From the NCBI GenBank assembly GCA_947561715.1, contig OX387205.1, forward strand, positions 129,001-193,000: 64,000 bases of DNA. The letters are read 5' to 3'. A model generated the notes under the pieces. It saw only the letters and a program-made list of their open reading frames with translations. It did not search any database and was not told the origin of the DNA. Positions 11,726 to 24,345 of this stretch are shown piece after piece. Numbering within the stretch: position 1 is the stretch's first letter; every line of letters starts with the position of its first letter. The DNA is from Ascidia mentula. Lineage: Eukaryota > Chordata > Ascidiacea > Phlebobranchia > Ascidiidae. Position numbers and translations under genes: made by a program.

Positions 11726-14378
11726 GATGTCAAGAAAAGTAAATTATGAGGTAATAAATTTTGTTGCAGAAAATATAAATGAGGATTTAATATAAATGCA
11801 CAAATTTTTAGTTTTGTTGGTTGTTAAAGTGACGTTTTTTTCCAAATTCATTTGTTGAACTTTTATGTAGGAGGTAAATGATTTTGGATCAGAGTTTAGT
11901 GATTTTGCAAGTGACAGTGAAAATGCAAAACGGAAAGAATTAAGAAGAAAAGATGAAGAACTACTCAAAAAGCCCGATCTGTAAGAATATGTGTTGACAA
12001 TAAACAGTTTGGTAATACCTTGATTGTTTGTTGTCAGAGGCCATGCTGGACTTCTCCACAGTAAGACTGCAAGGAACCGTGCTCCTTCGAAGAGGGTTGC
12101 TGTTGACCTTCTTGATAAAGAAGAAGGCAAAAGAATGAGATATCATGGCTTGTTGGCAATGGATGCTGTATCCTTAAGACATGTTTTAACCTTTGCTGCG
12201 AACCATCTTATCATAAACTTTCATGTTAACTTCATATATGCTGAGGTTGCAATCTGAACCACTTATTAAATTGTGTGACTTGAACTTTTGCTTAAAAAAA
12301 CATTTGATTTGTAAAAACATCAGTCCTTTATTTTCATAATAAGTACGCAAGACATCAGAAAATGGTCAATGATTACCTGTTTCTGTATGGTGGAAAAACT
12401 GCAGATTTTAAACGAGACAAGTTGGTTATTTATATTTTTTGGAATTGCAATTTGTAACATAAGTTTTTTTAAATAGTTGTTGCAATGAAAGAAAAAAATG
12501 ATTACAGATCAAAAGACAAAACTGACCATGATGTGATAAAAGAGAACCACCAGTTCTTATGGGAGGATGATGAGTCAGCGACAACTTGGGAAAGAAAACT
12601 AGCTAAAAAGTACTGGGACAAACTTTACAAGGAATATACAATCTGCGATCTCTCAAAATATAAAGAGAACAAGATTGCCCTCAGGTGGAGAATAGAAAAG
12701 GAGGCAAGTTGATCTTATGTTTAAATGTGTGTCTAAATACACAAACATCATTCTGAAATATTTTCTTATAAATCTAAGTGTCCAGTTTTCATTGTAAGAA
12801 CTTATAACTTAATAATCTGTTCTTCTGGCAAAGATAAAACGTAACTTTATTCACCGACGTTTCGCCTGTTATTCAACAAGGCTTCCTCAAGGTAATGGTA
12901 CAGTGCAGCACACAACTAACGCCAAAAAACGTGCCAACACGAAAAAGGGGATAACGCTAACACCGCTTGTAAAATCATGTGATGTATAAAAAATGGGCGG
13001 GAAAACTACAGTTACAGTAAGTTGTTATAGAGCACCGGGAAGTAAACGCACTGTTCCCTATCATTAACACAGCGATTGTTCTTGTGGATGTGGAGCGCTT
13101 CTAGGAAGAGGCGCTTTGTATGGTCCACCTCCTTTTCCAAAACCTTAGCCTTGTCAAAGGCGATCTGATGACCTTTTAAGGCAGCATGCTTGGCTAACGC
13201 TGTTTTATTTGCGTCTTTCGACGCAACGTCGCGGCGGTGCTCCTTAATTCTGGTTTTCAAGGCTCTTCCGGTTTCCCCGATGTAGACACCCTCGCACTCT
13301 CCACATGGAATTGAATAAACTACTCCTTTTGGTTCCGCTACCTCCATGACAATGGGGTGCGACACCAAACTGCGGAGTGTTGTATGGGGTCTAATGTATA
13401 CCTTAATCCCATAATCTGTCAGCATTCGCTGCAAAGTCTCGGTGTTTTATCTTTGCCAATAAAGTTACGTTTTATCTTTGCCAGAAGCACAGATTATTAA
13501 GTTACAATATGCCTAGCAGCAACAAAAACATTATATTTGTAAGAACTTATGTTGATGTTGGTCGCAAGGTGGCACTTCATTCACTGAGGTTGTTTGTGGA
13601 AATAAAATCCTTGCTTAAGGGACATTGAGTGTTTCCACAACAGCTACAATTCCCTGTTTGAGCGTTGTACAAACTATATTGTGTTCAGGTAATATCTGGA
13701 AAGGGTCAGTTCATTTGTGGGAAGAAGCGTTGTGATGAGAAAGAAGGGCTTCGGAGTTGGGAAGTTAACTTTGCATACGTTGAAGGTTACACAAAGAAAA
13801 ATGCACTTGTTAAACTTCGTCTGTGCCCAGAATGTTCGTACAAACTAAACTACCATCACAAGTGTGTGTTTGTTTTAATGTAACTTTGCATTTTAAGCGA
13901 TGTTTGTCAGAATTATGTTGTAATATTTAGACGCAAAGATGTAACAGGACAAAAATCTGAAGTCAAAAAGAAGAAACAGCGAAAACAAAAAAAGCATGGT
14001 TTGAAAACATTCTAATTTTTCACTTGGTATTATCTGACCAAAGAATTGGCATCTTTAAAAAGGCCTTTTTTAAATATCAATTCCATGCAATTAGACAGCA
14101 TATTTTTTATGCAAAATTGGTTTTCTTCTGGAAGGTTCTGATTCAAATAATTCTGATGATGAAACACCTGGGACATCAACCGTGAAATTATTGGAGAAAG
14201 AGAAAGAAGAAGAAAGCGAAATTTGGAGCAAACCTGTCCAGATAGAGGAGGAAAAATCAAGGTAGTGTTTACAAATATTCTGTGCCCATTATTTTAAACC
14301 CCGTGAAATACTAATATGTTAAGCTTGTTCCACAGAGAGGAAGAATTCGACGAATATTTTAAGGATCTTTTTCTTTGA
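11726..14378 (+). CDS. FRA10AC1: FRA10AC1 homologue (spliceosome-associated nuclear protein)
   Basis: The vertebrate protein is associated with spliceosomal complexes. Deduced coding exons are 11726-11749, 11871-11980, 12038-12182, 12359-12420, 12508-12703, one from 13689, and short exons near 13931, 14137 and 14338, ending at TGA 14376-14378. Recognisable blocks are VAVDLLDKEEGKR, VNDYLFLYGGK, DKTDHDVIKENHQFLW, KYKENKIALRWRIEKE, VISGKGQFICG and LRLCPECSYKLNYHH. The C-terminus EEEFDEYFKDLFL is nearly the same as in vertebrates. The C-terminal third is lysine-rich and acidic. Phases agree at the joins I checked. Intron 5 has a GC donor and contains a Penelope-like fragment. The 24-nt first exon is the least certain part. 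Confidence 0.92.
12801..13510 (-). mobile_element. 5'-truncated Penelope-like retroelement with GIY-YIG endonuclease
   Basis: A minus-strand open frame at 13012-13434 encodes a GIY-YIG domain. It has the GVVYSIPCGEC lead-in, VYIGETGR, an RIKEH helix, an ALAKHAALKGH segment and a conserved glutamate in FLEALHI. This domain arrangement is typical of the C-terminal part of Penelope-like elements. No reverse transcriptase domain remains. The fragment is bounded by inverted copies of about 45 bp: one near 12801-12850 contains CTGGCAAAGATAAAACG, and its reverse complement recurs near 13462-13510. This fits the inverted terminal repeats seen in this class. It sits in intron 5 of FRA10AC1, opposite to the host gene. 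Confidence 0.85.
12848..12897 (-). ncRNA. Degenerate hammerhead-like motif of the Penelope element
   Basis: Read on the minus strand, the element's 3' region contains TTGAGGA, a stem (AGCCT with AGGCG) and then GAAACGTC. This matches the hammerhead order: core, stem II, GAAA, very short stem III, NUH. ATTACC and GGTGAAT flank it and can pair as stem I. The first core box has an extra base relative to CTGANGA, so the motif may be inactive. Penelope-like elements are known to carry hammerheads with very short stem III. Confidence 0.45.
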
Positions 14379-14488
14379 CGCAACGATTTACGTTTTTACC
14401 GAAGTTTCACTCCCCTGCCAACAGTCAATCACGCTGTTTTATGTTTGGAAATATTCTCGTTGTTTCATTTTGATGGTGTTTACTTCAA

Positions 14489-14494
14489 AATAAA
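14489..14494 (+). terminator. Poly(A) signal AATAAA of FRA10AC1
   Basis: AATAAA lies about 110 bases after the FRA10AC1 stop codon, on the coding strand and ahead of the next gene's start at 14893. The cleavage site is not determined. Confidence 0.6.
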
Positions 14495-14892
14495 AATTGT
14501 GGCTGTTATGTTGAAATTATAAATATAGGAGTATTTTCTTATTGAGCTGATAACAATGTTACCACATAGAAATAGTATTTTTGATGCTTGTGCGAAGTCG
14601 GGTGAGAATAAGAAGTTGTAAATGACGTGGAAACGTGAAGATTTCGTGGACGAAAAGATTTACGAAATGTTTGAGATAATGCATTTTGTTTGATGCGATA
14701 TTTGCCACCACAGCCTTCGTGTATATAATTGTTCGCAATGTATGCAAAATGCTTAAATATAATGAATTGTAATTTCAGCAGTGAACTTTTCAAATTTTAA
14801 GTCAACATTGATTAGAATTGCACCAAAAAAAGTTTGGATTCAGTCGTATACGATCTATCTAGGCGGTTTGTAGTTGGTCTCTGCATTCGACC

Positions 14893-17403
14893 ATGGGAGG
14901 TAGTAACAGTGTTGAAATACCTGGGGGTGGATCAGAAGGATATCATGTTCTAAGGGTTAGATATATTGTTCATTTAGGCCTAACTGTTGGAAAGTATTTT
15001 AAAAATGAATTTGTTTCAGGTTCAAGAAAATTCACCAGGGTTTAATGCAGGTTTGGAGCCTTTCTTTGACTTCATTGTTATGATTGGGAACACAAGATTG
15101 GTAAAGATTTATGACCTAATTGTTTTGAATGTTTTAAGTAATGCATGGTTTATTGTTCAGAACAAAGATGACGACAGATTGAAAGATTTACTTCGTGCAA
15201 ATGTGGAAAAGCCTGTTAAAATGTATGTTTACAGCAGCAAGACACTGAAGGTAGATAACAATTGTATGTAAGCATTATTAAATGAAACATACAAGTGTTT
15301 TGCTATGCATTTTAGCTCCGTGAAGTTACCATAACCCCAAGCACGATGTGGGGAGGTCAGGGGCTTCTTGGAGTTTCAATCAGATTCTGTTCATTTGATG
15401 GTGCAAATGAAAATGTGTGGCATGTTTTAGTAAGTAGTTTAATATGCTTTGATTTTTCTAATAAAATCATCCATTTTTATTAACTTAACAATTAAAAGGA
15501 AGTAGAACCAAATTCCCCGGCATACCTTGCTGGCTTGAGGCCTTACAGCGATTACATCATTGGTGCAGACTCACTGCTGAGTGAGGTACGAAAGTTTGTC
15601 AAGTTAAGAAAATGTTTGAACTTGTTATAAATGTGTGAAACCTTGCAGCAAGATGATTTGTTTACGTTGATTGAGTCTCACGACGGACGCCAGCTGAAGT
15701 TGTTCGTGTACAACAGCGACACAGATGCTTCTCGGGAAGTGATTATTACACCTAACAGTGCATGGGGAGGTGATGGGAGGTAAGGTTTCTGCCAATGGGT
15801 GAACAAAAATAATGTAAAAGATAATTTGAAAAGCCAGAGGTATGTTTATCATTAGTGGAAAGCACAACGATCCCAATTAGATTTGCTAATGTTAATTAAC
15901 AGAGACTTTTTTACTTTCTTTTGAAAATGAAATTAGTTTTCCAAATAATATTTTTGATAAATAGTTTTACAAATATATGATTACAGTCTTGGATGTGGAA
16001 TCGGTTACGGATACTTGCATCGAATTCCAACTCTTCCTTTCACAGAGGGAAAAACTTTAAGTGTAAATCACCCTGTGCCGCCAGCTAGTGGTGATGCCAC
16101 GGTAGTGAACATGGCTGGCAAACCTCCAGTCACTGATGGATTTGCAGAGGTATGCCATGAAACTACAAACAAGCCAGCTTATAACATTTTCTATACTGAC
16201 TGCACAATATAGGGTTTCAGATTCAAGATTATTTTACAAACAAATTTTCTATGTGTTTTATCAGCTTTGTTCAATTGGACAAGGAAAGTTTCTGTTTTTT
16301 TCATGGGTTTAAATCAAACATTTTTGGTTAAGGAAAGAAATAAAAATGTTGTATAATGTGAGGAAAAAATTTTTGCACTTTGAGACAAAAAAAAAATTTT
16401 CATTGCTTAGGTTCCACTTCAAACTTCAGTGGCAACAATGCCCAACATTGCTGTTCCTGTGGCAACTAGCTCCAATCTGTTACCAGGTAACACCGGTGTT
16501 GGAGCTATGCCTGGGTATGGAGTACCACCATCTGATGGAGCGATACCTGCAAGTATTGCAGCAACAGTGTCAGGTGATTGCAGGGAAATATTCATATGTT
16601 TGTTGACTTCTCAGTGATGCAATGTTTGTGCAAAATCCACTTAACTTTTCCATATCTTCAGGTATTCCACCATTGGTTAACATTCAAATGCCACCAACCC
16701 TTCCAGCCAGTATTACTTCTTCATACCAGCCTGCTTCTATTCCACAACTCAACTTGACCCCTGGTAAACTTGCTGTTTTTTGTTACACATTTAACGTAAT
16801 ATGACCATAAAACCATTACACAAACTTTGTATTTTCTGTTTTATTCTGTAATGTAAAAAGAAATAAATGTGGTTAGTGCATCAAGTGTTTGAACATTGCA
16901 CATTATGATGTCACAAAATTTTACCCCTCATGCTTTCAAGCAAGTGGGCGGCTTGATAGTAATGGTAGGGATTAAAAATTGTTGCTGACAATTTGTCATA
17001 AATATATAATAAGAATAATTTTCCCTGTGCCAGGTATAGCTCCACTACCAACAATTCCCAACTTAAACTTGCCACCATTGACCTTTCCGGGGGGAATGCC
17101 ACTGCCATCATTGGATAGTTTGGCAGCAAATTTGCCACCATTGCAACCAACAACCTTTGTTGCCACAACACAAGCAGGTAAATAACAGTAAACAGCAGTA
17201 TTTCAAAAGTGAGTGATCAATCCAAACCTGCTTTATTCTTATGTGAGGTGTTTAAGTTACAAAATATTCTCATATGTTTAGAAGCAGCCCCCACTGAAGT
17301 TACCCAAGTCCCAGTTGAACCGAAACCCGTTGTGGATCCTATTATTTTAGAAGCAACTCCAGTTGTGGAGCCAACCCAGCAACAAGTTGTTGAAACTAAT
17401 TAA
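14893..17403 (+). CDS. GORASP2: Golgi reassembly-stacking protein (GRASP55/65)
   Basis: Peripheral Golgi membrane protein that links cisternae through its GRASP domain. The start reads [13 protein letters not shown], so Gly2 is a likely N-myristoylation site. Two PDZ-like GRASP repeats follow. The first has [20 protein letters not shown] and [15 protein letters not shown]. The second has [34 protein letters not shown] and [10 protein letters not shown]. The domain closes with [14 protein letters not shown]. The rest is a Pro/Ser/Thr-rich tail spread over several small exons (about 16410-17403), corresponding to the phosphoregulated SPR region. Coding exons begin near 14893, 15020, 15161, 15316, 15499, 15649, 15987 and 16411, with short tail exons after that. 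Stop TAA at 17401. Vertebrates have two paralogues; this single gene is closer in style to GORASP2. Confidence 0.95.
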
Positions 17404-17797
17404 AGTAGATAAGGGAACATGCAATACTCATTTACAGCTTCGTCGTGCAGCAGTTCTATTCATGTAACTGTTTAGATGGATTTATTTGTTAAGTTATATG
17501 TGCTTGTCATGAAGTATTTTGGAATTTATGTTTTAAACGTATATATGTAAACTATCTGAATACTGTGTGATCATTCTCCTTTAACATTAAAAAAGTAAAT
17601 ACTTTTGTATCTATGTATTTTAACTTTTGCAAACAAGGAGAAGTAGAGAACATTAGTATATCCATGTTTTATGCAAAGGTTGTTTTACTTTGTGTTATGT
17701 GTTGCTGGTTCGTGTTAAAATATCAGTAGCATATTCATTGCTTCAGCAAATTCTTCTCTGTAGTTTGCAGTCATATAGCTAAGTTGAATTGTTAACA

Positions 17798-17803
17798 AAT
17801 AAA
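17798..17803 (+). terminator. Poly(A) signal AATAAA of GORASP2
   Basis: AATAAA lies about 400 bases after the GORASP2 stop, in AT-rich DNA before the RPL15 promoter. Other AT-rich hexamers nearby could also serve. Confidence 0.5.
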
Positions 17804-18144
17804 TTCTTAAAACCTTTTAAAGAAATGTAATTTTTGTGTTACTTTCGATTGAAATTTCCGTTTTTTGGGTTGAACTGAATTTTGCAAATTAGGTGCTATG
17901 TGCCGATTTCGCAAGTACATTGTATAAACAAGTTTCGAAAAGAACAATGCGTTAACTCCAACGATACATTGGTAAAAAGGTTTGCAAACAGAATATAAAA
18001 ATACTCTGGAATTGATAAACATTTCAGAAAGCAACTAGTGTAAGTTCAACAAAACAAACTTTATTACACTTGATCCCAACAAAATAATTTGTTGCATATA
18101 GCGCCGAATGTGGTCAAAAATCTCACTTCCACAACACATCGCCA

Positions 18145-18200
18145 ATGTGTTTCTCTTTTTCGCTGTAGTGCTCGACATTCTGAACAGTCAGGTAAATCCT
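18145..18200 (+). promoter_or_regulatory. RPL15 5'TOP-like start and non-coding first exon
   Basis: A pyrimidine run, TTTCTCTTTTTCGCTG near 18150-18165, resembles the 5' terminal oligopyrimidine tract of ribosomal protein genes. It is followed by a short stretch ending at a donor, AGTCAG then GTAAAT, near 18190. The RPL15 ATG lies two bases after an acceptor, TTTTCAG, at about 18382. This implies a non-coding first exon joined just upstream of the start. The exact start base is inferred. Confidence 0.55.
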
Positions 18201-18383
18201 TAAATATATCCGCAACAATCTGGCTCCTAAATAGTTCAACAAGATACCTGGAATAACCACTTATTGTTACGTGACAACTGGGTTACCTAAGAGGTTTGGT
18301 TGGAAGTTACAGAACTGTTAATTATACAGTGAACTTGGTGAAACTTTTTGCTATTAGATCGGAATGTTGAAATTGTTTTCAGG

Positions 18384-19993
<1,610 letters not shown>

Positions 19994-20015
19994 TGTTCCT
20001 GCTAACTCAAAAGAC

Positions 20016-20021
20016 AATAAA
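20016..20021 (+). terminator. Poly(A) signal AATAAA of RPL15
   Basis: AATAAA lies only 23 bases after the RPL15 stop codon, giving a very short 3' UTR as is usual for ribosomal protein genes. Confidence 0.7.
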
Positions 20022-20522
20022 ATCTACATTGCAATTGTATTTGTCATTGGTTTTTGTGAACCTGATTCAAAGCAAAAACATGAAAGACGAGAAACTAAGA
20101 AGCTTTTTGAAGGACCTGTTTCTCTTGTAAACGACAGGCTTCTTAATCACCACCAAGCCAGGACTTTTTAGTTGGTTGAGTGGAACCATATGATATTTGA
20201 GACACCAGCTTTTGCCAGGCAACGAAAATTCTGCACTACGCTATTCCTAAGCATTTTTCGCCATAAAACAATGAAATTGTGCGAAACAATAATGTCTTCG
20301 TTACCACTGATGTCTGTTGGTTTCATTAAATTTTTAACTACGCAATGATTTTTGAAAGTTTAAATTTAATGCATCACTGCGCATGTTCACATCCAACCGC
20401 ATTGGGCCTGCAAGCGAAATAATGAAAAACAGACAGCTATGTGTTTTAATACGAAAACAAGAAGATTATGTAAGAATTTCGAATGTATATTTTGACTTCT
20501 CACAAAATTAACTGACAGAGAC

Positions 20523-21095
20523 CAGGATTGCCAGACTGGCGCTTTCGGCGCCAAATTCCCTAAATTTGGCTTTTTTTTATTTTGTCTGGCGCCCAAAACT
20601 TGGTTTGGCTGATTTGGCCCCTTTCTGGCGTTTTTCCCTGTTAGCTTTGCGTTCGGAAGTTGCCCGGGCTCGTTCGTGACGAAGCTGGTTCGTGACATGC
20701 TTCTTTTCCGAAATAAACGTCACGCATCACAGCCCAAGCTAGTACAGAAGCGTCACAAACTCATGCCTGGGTAGCGAAAACTTGACTACTTCTATAGTGA
20801 CGTCATAATTTGAGTTTTGAAAGACTGTTTGTTGAAAGTTAGCACTGGCACTGCTATATGCACATAGAAAGACGAAAATAATCCAAGAGCATAAATAAAC
20901 AAAGCATAGATTATACGTTGCTCTACCACATGAATGTACTTTGCCTGTGAATACAGTTTAACATATGTCAGGGTAAGCAGAAAATTAAACGATACAGTAT
21001 TTAAAATAGGCTCTTTTCTGGTTCCTTCAAAACTAGTTTTGGCGTTTTTTGTCGTACTGTCTGGCTCTAAACAAAAAAATATTCTGGCAACCCTG
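20523..21095. mobile_element. Non-autonomous hAT-type element, copy 1
   Basis: The ends CAGGATTGCCA and TGGCAACCCTG are imperfect terminal inverted repeats of the CAGGG..TGCCA type. The flanking 8 bases are ACAGAGAC and ATAGAGGC, which match at six of eight positions and look like an aged target-site duplication. Eight-base duplications with CAGGG-like ends are typical of hAT transposons. No transposase frame is present. The element shares its 5' end (GCCAAATTCC, AAATTTGGC) with a second copy at 39660-40166. It lies about 130 bp before the 5' exon of the ING gene. Confidence 0.75.
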
Positions 21096-21275
21096 ATAGA
21101 GGCGCAGTATAATTACGTCATACAGTTAAGTCACGGTCGGATGAGCAGGAGCCGCACGAACAACAGAATTGGTTTTGTAATTGGATTGTGAACGTTTTTA
21201 GTTTGTATTTGTCATTGCAGACAAGTTGTGTTTAATACAGAGTGTTGTCAGGAGGCTAAATGTTGTACTGAGGAA

Positions 21276-23193
21276 ATGGATCACATTTCACTTATTGACG
21301 CAAGCGAAGAAGTTGTTGATCTTGCATCGAATTACGCTGAAAAATATGTAAATTACGTTGAAAACCTTCCATTTGATCTTCAACGAAATGTTACAAGACT
21401 TCGAGAAATTGACATGGCATGCAGAGGTAAGCTGTAAACCAAACGAAAACAAATTGTATTTATCGACATAGCGCTTGCCTCTCTTTGGTTATTTGTTAAT
21501 TTTAAGTAGCCTCTTTATACTTGGTTTTTGTAATAGGTTTTTAGTCAAAATTTTCTTTGTGAACTTGCTTGTGTGTCAACTATTTAAATGTATGGCCTGA
21601 CAAATATTTTGCTGTTTTAGATGTTATATCTGAAATTGAAGCTTTATCTGCAAGTTTTACAAAAGATAAAGATATAACCCTGAAGGGAAGAAATGTTTTG
21701 TTACAAATCCAAAGACATTTTGCAAAATGTCAGGAACTTGGAGATGAAAAAATTGCTATTGTCCAGCAGGTATTGGTCAAGTTAGTCACAAATGAAAAAA
21801 AATATTTTTTCTGGACAAGATTTAGTTGTTTGAAACAATCATATATGATTTGTTAAATTATTTGTATTTAGATCTCTGAAACAGTTGACACACGCAAGAA
21901 ACAGGTTGAACATTCCGCCTACCGCTTCAAAGTAGCATACAGACCAGACCTAAAGGATGACTTGAACGGAAAAAGAGACTCTCAGGTTATATTTTGACTT
22001 GTGATAAGGGCTTTGTATATTTTTATTTGCGAAAAAAAATACTTTGTTTATAAACCTGGCAAACATGTTAGTAATTTCAATAATACAATTTGGATTGTAA
22101 TAATTTTGTTTTTTTTTCTTACAAGAAGTCCGATAGCAAAGGAACTAAAAGAACAAGAAGAAGAAGAAATCACCATGGAAGTGAGAAACATAATGAAAGG
22201 GTTTGTATAATGACATTTATAACTTAATTTTCTGGAGTAATTCTGAGAACAAAATATGTTGTTGTTTCTTTGTGCAATATTGCAAAATAGTTTTTCCCAA
22301 GAAAACCTAATATTTGTTGATTTTAATCTTTGGAAATATGTTTTTTGTGCAGCCAGAAAAATACCTTGCAATGGATACAAGCCCAGCTCATTCTAGTTTT
22401 TATGGGAATGGAAACCCTTCAATCAGTAAACCAATGCTCTCTCTTCCTGTCGAGTCATCAATGAGTCCGGTTGAGGAAGATCCTCCATCACTAAGTAGAA
22501 GGGGGGAAGAGAAGAAGGAAACTTCGTCTGTAAACATAACGTCACCAACTTCAATTGTTCCTACAAGTGCATCATCATTAGCGCTGTCAACAACCTCCAG
22601 AGCAGCCGCAGTTGATAAAAAGATTAACTCATCAAAACCTTCCTCAACTTCAACAAGAAACATTTCAACCCCAGTCTCAACATCAGCTTCCAATGGGAAC
22701 AATAAGACTGCCGTTAAAAGCAAAAAGAAAAAAAGAAAATCTGTAAAGGTAACTTACTATTGAAGTACAGTGGCCCTGTCTCCAGCTCCCCCCAAAAAAT
22801 AAAAAAATACCACAGTCTACCAATAATTGGTTAAATAATAAAGTCATATTCCATGTTTTTTTTCAATACTTGTTACGCAAAAGTTCATGCAAAATAATAA
22901 ACCTACTTTTTAATTTTTTTTTTGCCTATACATGTTTTTACATTGGTTAGAATTACCTTGACGGCAAATCTGCACGATCACCTTCACCACCGGAGGTCCC
23001 TATTGACCCAGATGAGCCGACATATTGTCTTTGTGGCCAAGTTTCTTTTGGTCAAATGATCGGGTGTGATAATAAGAAGTGCCCCATCGAGTGGTTCCAC
23101 TTTTCGTGTGTTGGACTTACCCACAATCCAAAGGGAAAATGGTATTGCCCTGATTGCTTGCGAGACAGAAAGCGGGAATCAAAACACAGATAG
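21276..23193 (+). CDS. ING1/2-like: Inhibitor of growth (ING1/ING2-type) PHD-finger protein
   Basis: Chromatin reader subunit of histone deacetylase complexes in vertebrates. The N-terminal ING domain has [20 protein letters not shown], then an [11 protein letters not shown] helix and [15 protein letters not shown] basic nuclear-signal segment (TKRTRRRRN) and a long Ser/Thr/Lys-rich linker follow. The C-terminal PHD finger (22980-23160) has [22 protein letters not shown] and WYCPDC, with all Cys4-His-Cys3 ligands. The tyrosine, serine, methionine and tryptophan that form the H3K4me3 cage in ING2 are present. A short basic tail, [10 protein letters not shown], may correspond to the polybasic region. 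Coding exons are about 21276-21430, 21621-21769, 21873-21985, 22129-22200, 22354-22748 and 22952-23193. The linker is longer than in human ING1. Confidence 0.93.
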
Positions 23194-24345
23194 ATCTTCG
23201 AACATTGCACTAACAATTGGTACAACATAAATTGATGGGTTTTATTGTTGGAAGTTCATCATTACTTTATGAGTATGTTTAAGTTTGTGAAATTGCAGTT
23301 GAACTCTGGTTCAATCATACCAGGATCAAAATAATGTAAATAAAATCCTTCTTTTGTCAGTTTTGTGTTTTAATACATTGTGAGTAAGTTGCAATGTTTG
23401 GAAAGAAAATCGGAAGAAATGTTCGCACGTGACCTATTAAATATTACCTCCTATTTGTCACAAAAGTTCCAAACACTAAAATCCCCATAACGAGTTCCTT
23501 GCCAGCACAACACAAAGATCAACTGTTGGTGTCCCAAATAGTTAAACGAAACCTTTTTTCATTTAGTTAATTTTAAGAAACATTATCCAGCATTCGAAAG
23601 CCTTTTTGTTTTAGTGAAATTTAAGCGTTCCGGTTTTCTATACAAAGCATTTTTTAAATGTGCAATGCTGTAAATAAACATCAAAATTAGAGAGCAAAAA
23701 AAAACTTATTTTGAAATTTTGCTCGATTTGGGATTTTGTGAATCAGCTGACAGCCAAATCACCGGAGCGTAACGACAACACAGATTATTGCGAGTTTCGT
23801 GAGAGGGTGGGTTTTATCTGGTTTCATGTCAGCCTATGTAAAAGCTTATGGGACAATGTTGTGCTATTGTAAATTATTTTAATCGTTATTTTATGTTCTT
23901 ACCCAACGTTGATTTTTCTGATTTTATTTTTTTTTTAGTTTGCGTAGTAAATTAAACAATGATTGCTCATGCGATTGTATCTTGTACGTAGTCTAACTGC
24001 TATTAATTAACTTTGATTTAATGTAGTGATGGTTTTACAGTATTATGCCTATTTATAATAGCAGTATTAGGAAATCAGGTTTTTAATAATTGATATTTAA
24101 ATAATACAATTGTCTGTAGATAATTTTGGGAATAGCTCTTTTCAACATTTTCATATACTTATCAATTTATAAATTTTATGTAAAATTCTTTTTCGTAAAC
24201 TTTATTTCTGTTATTTTGCTTGTTTAGAAAAAAAATCTGTTATTTAAAAAAAAATGACAAAGTTAACAGTAAAACAAAAACTATAGAAGTTTTATTTTAT
24301 TACAACACAATGGGAGGCGTATTATAGGTTGCCTAACTTTACTGG
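23194..24345. other. ING 3' UTR and intergenic AT-rich DNA
   Basis: The ING 3' UTR runs to an AATAAA at 23339-23344. The remaining kilobase is AT-rich with poly-T and poly-A tracts. It shows no open frame or RNA gene that I can support, and must hold the promoter of the following gene. Confidence 0.5.
23339..23344 (+). terminator. Poly(A) signal AATAAA of the ING gene
   Basis: AATAAA lies about 145 bases after the ING stop codon and is followed by T-rich DNA. Confidence 0.6.
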
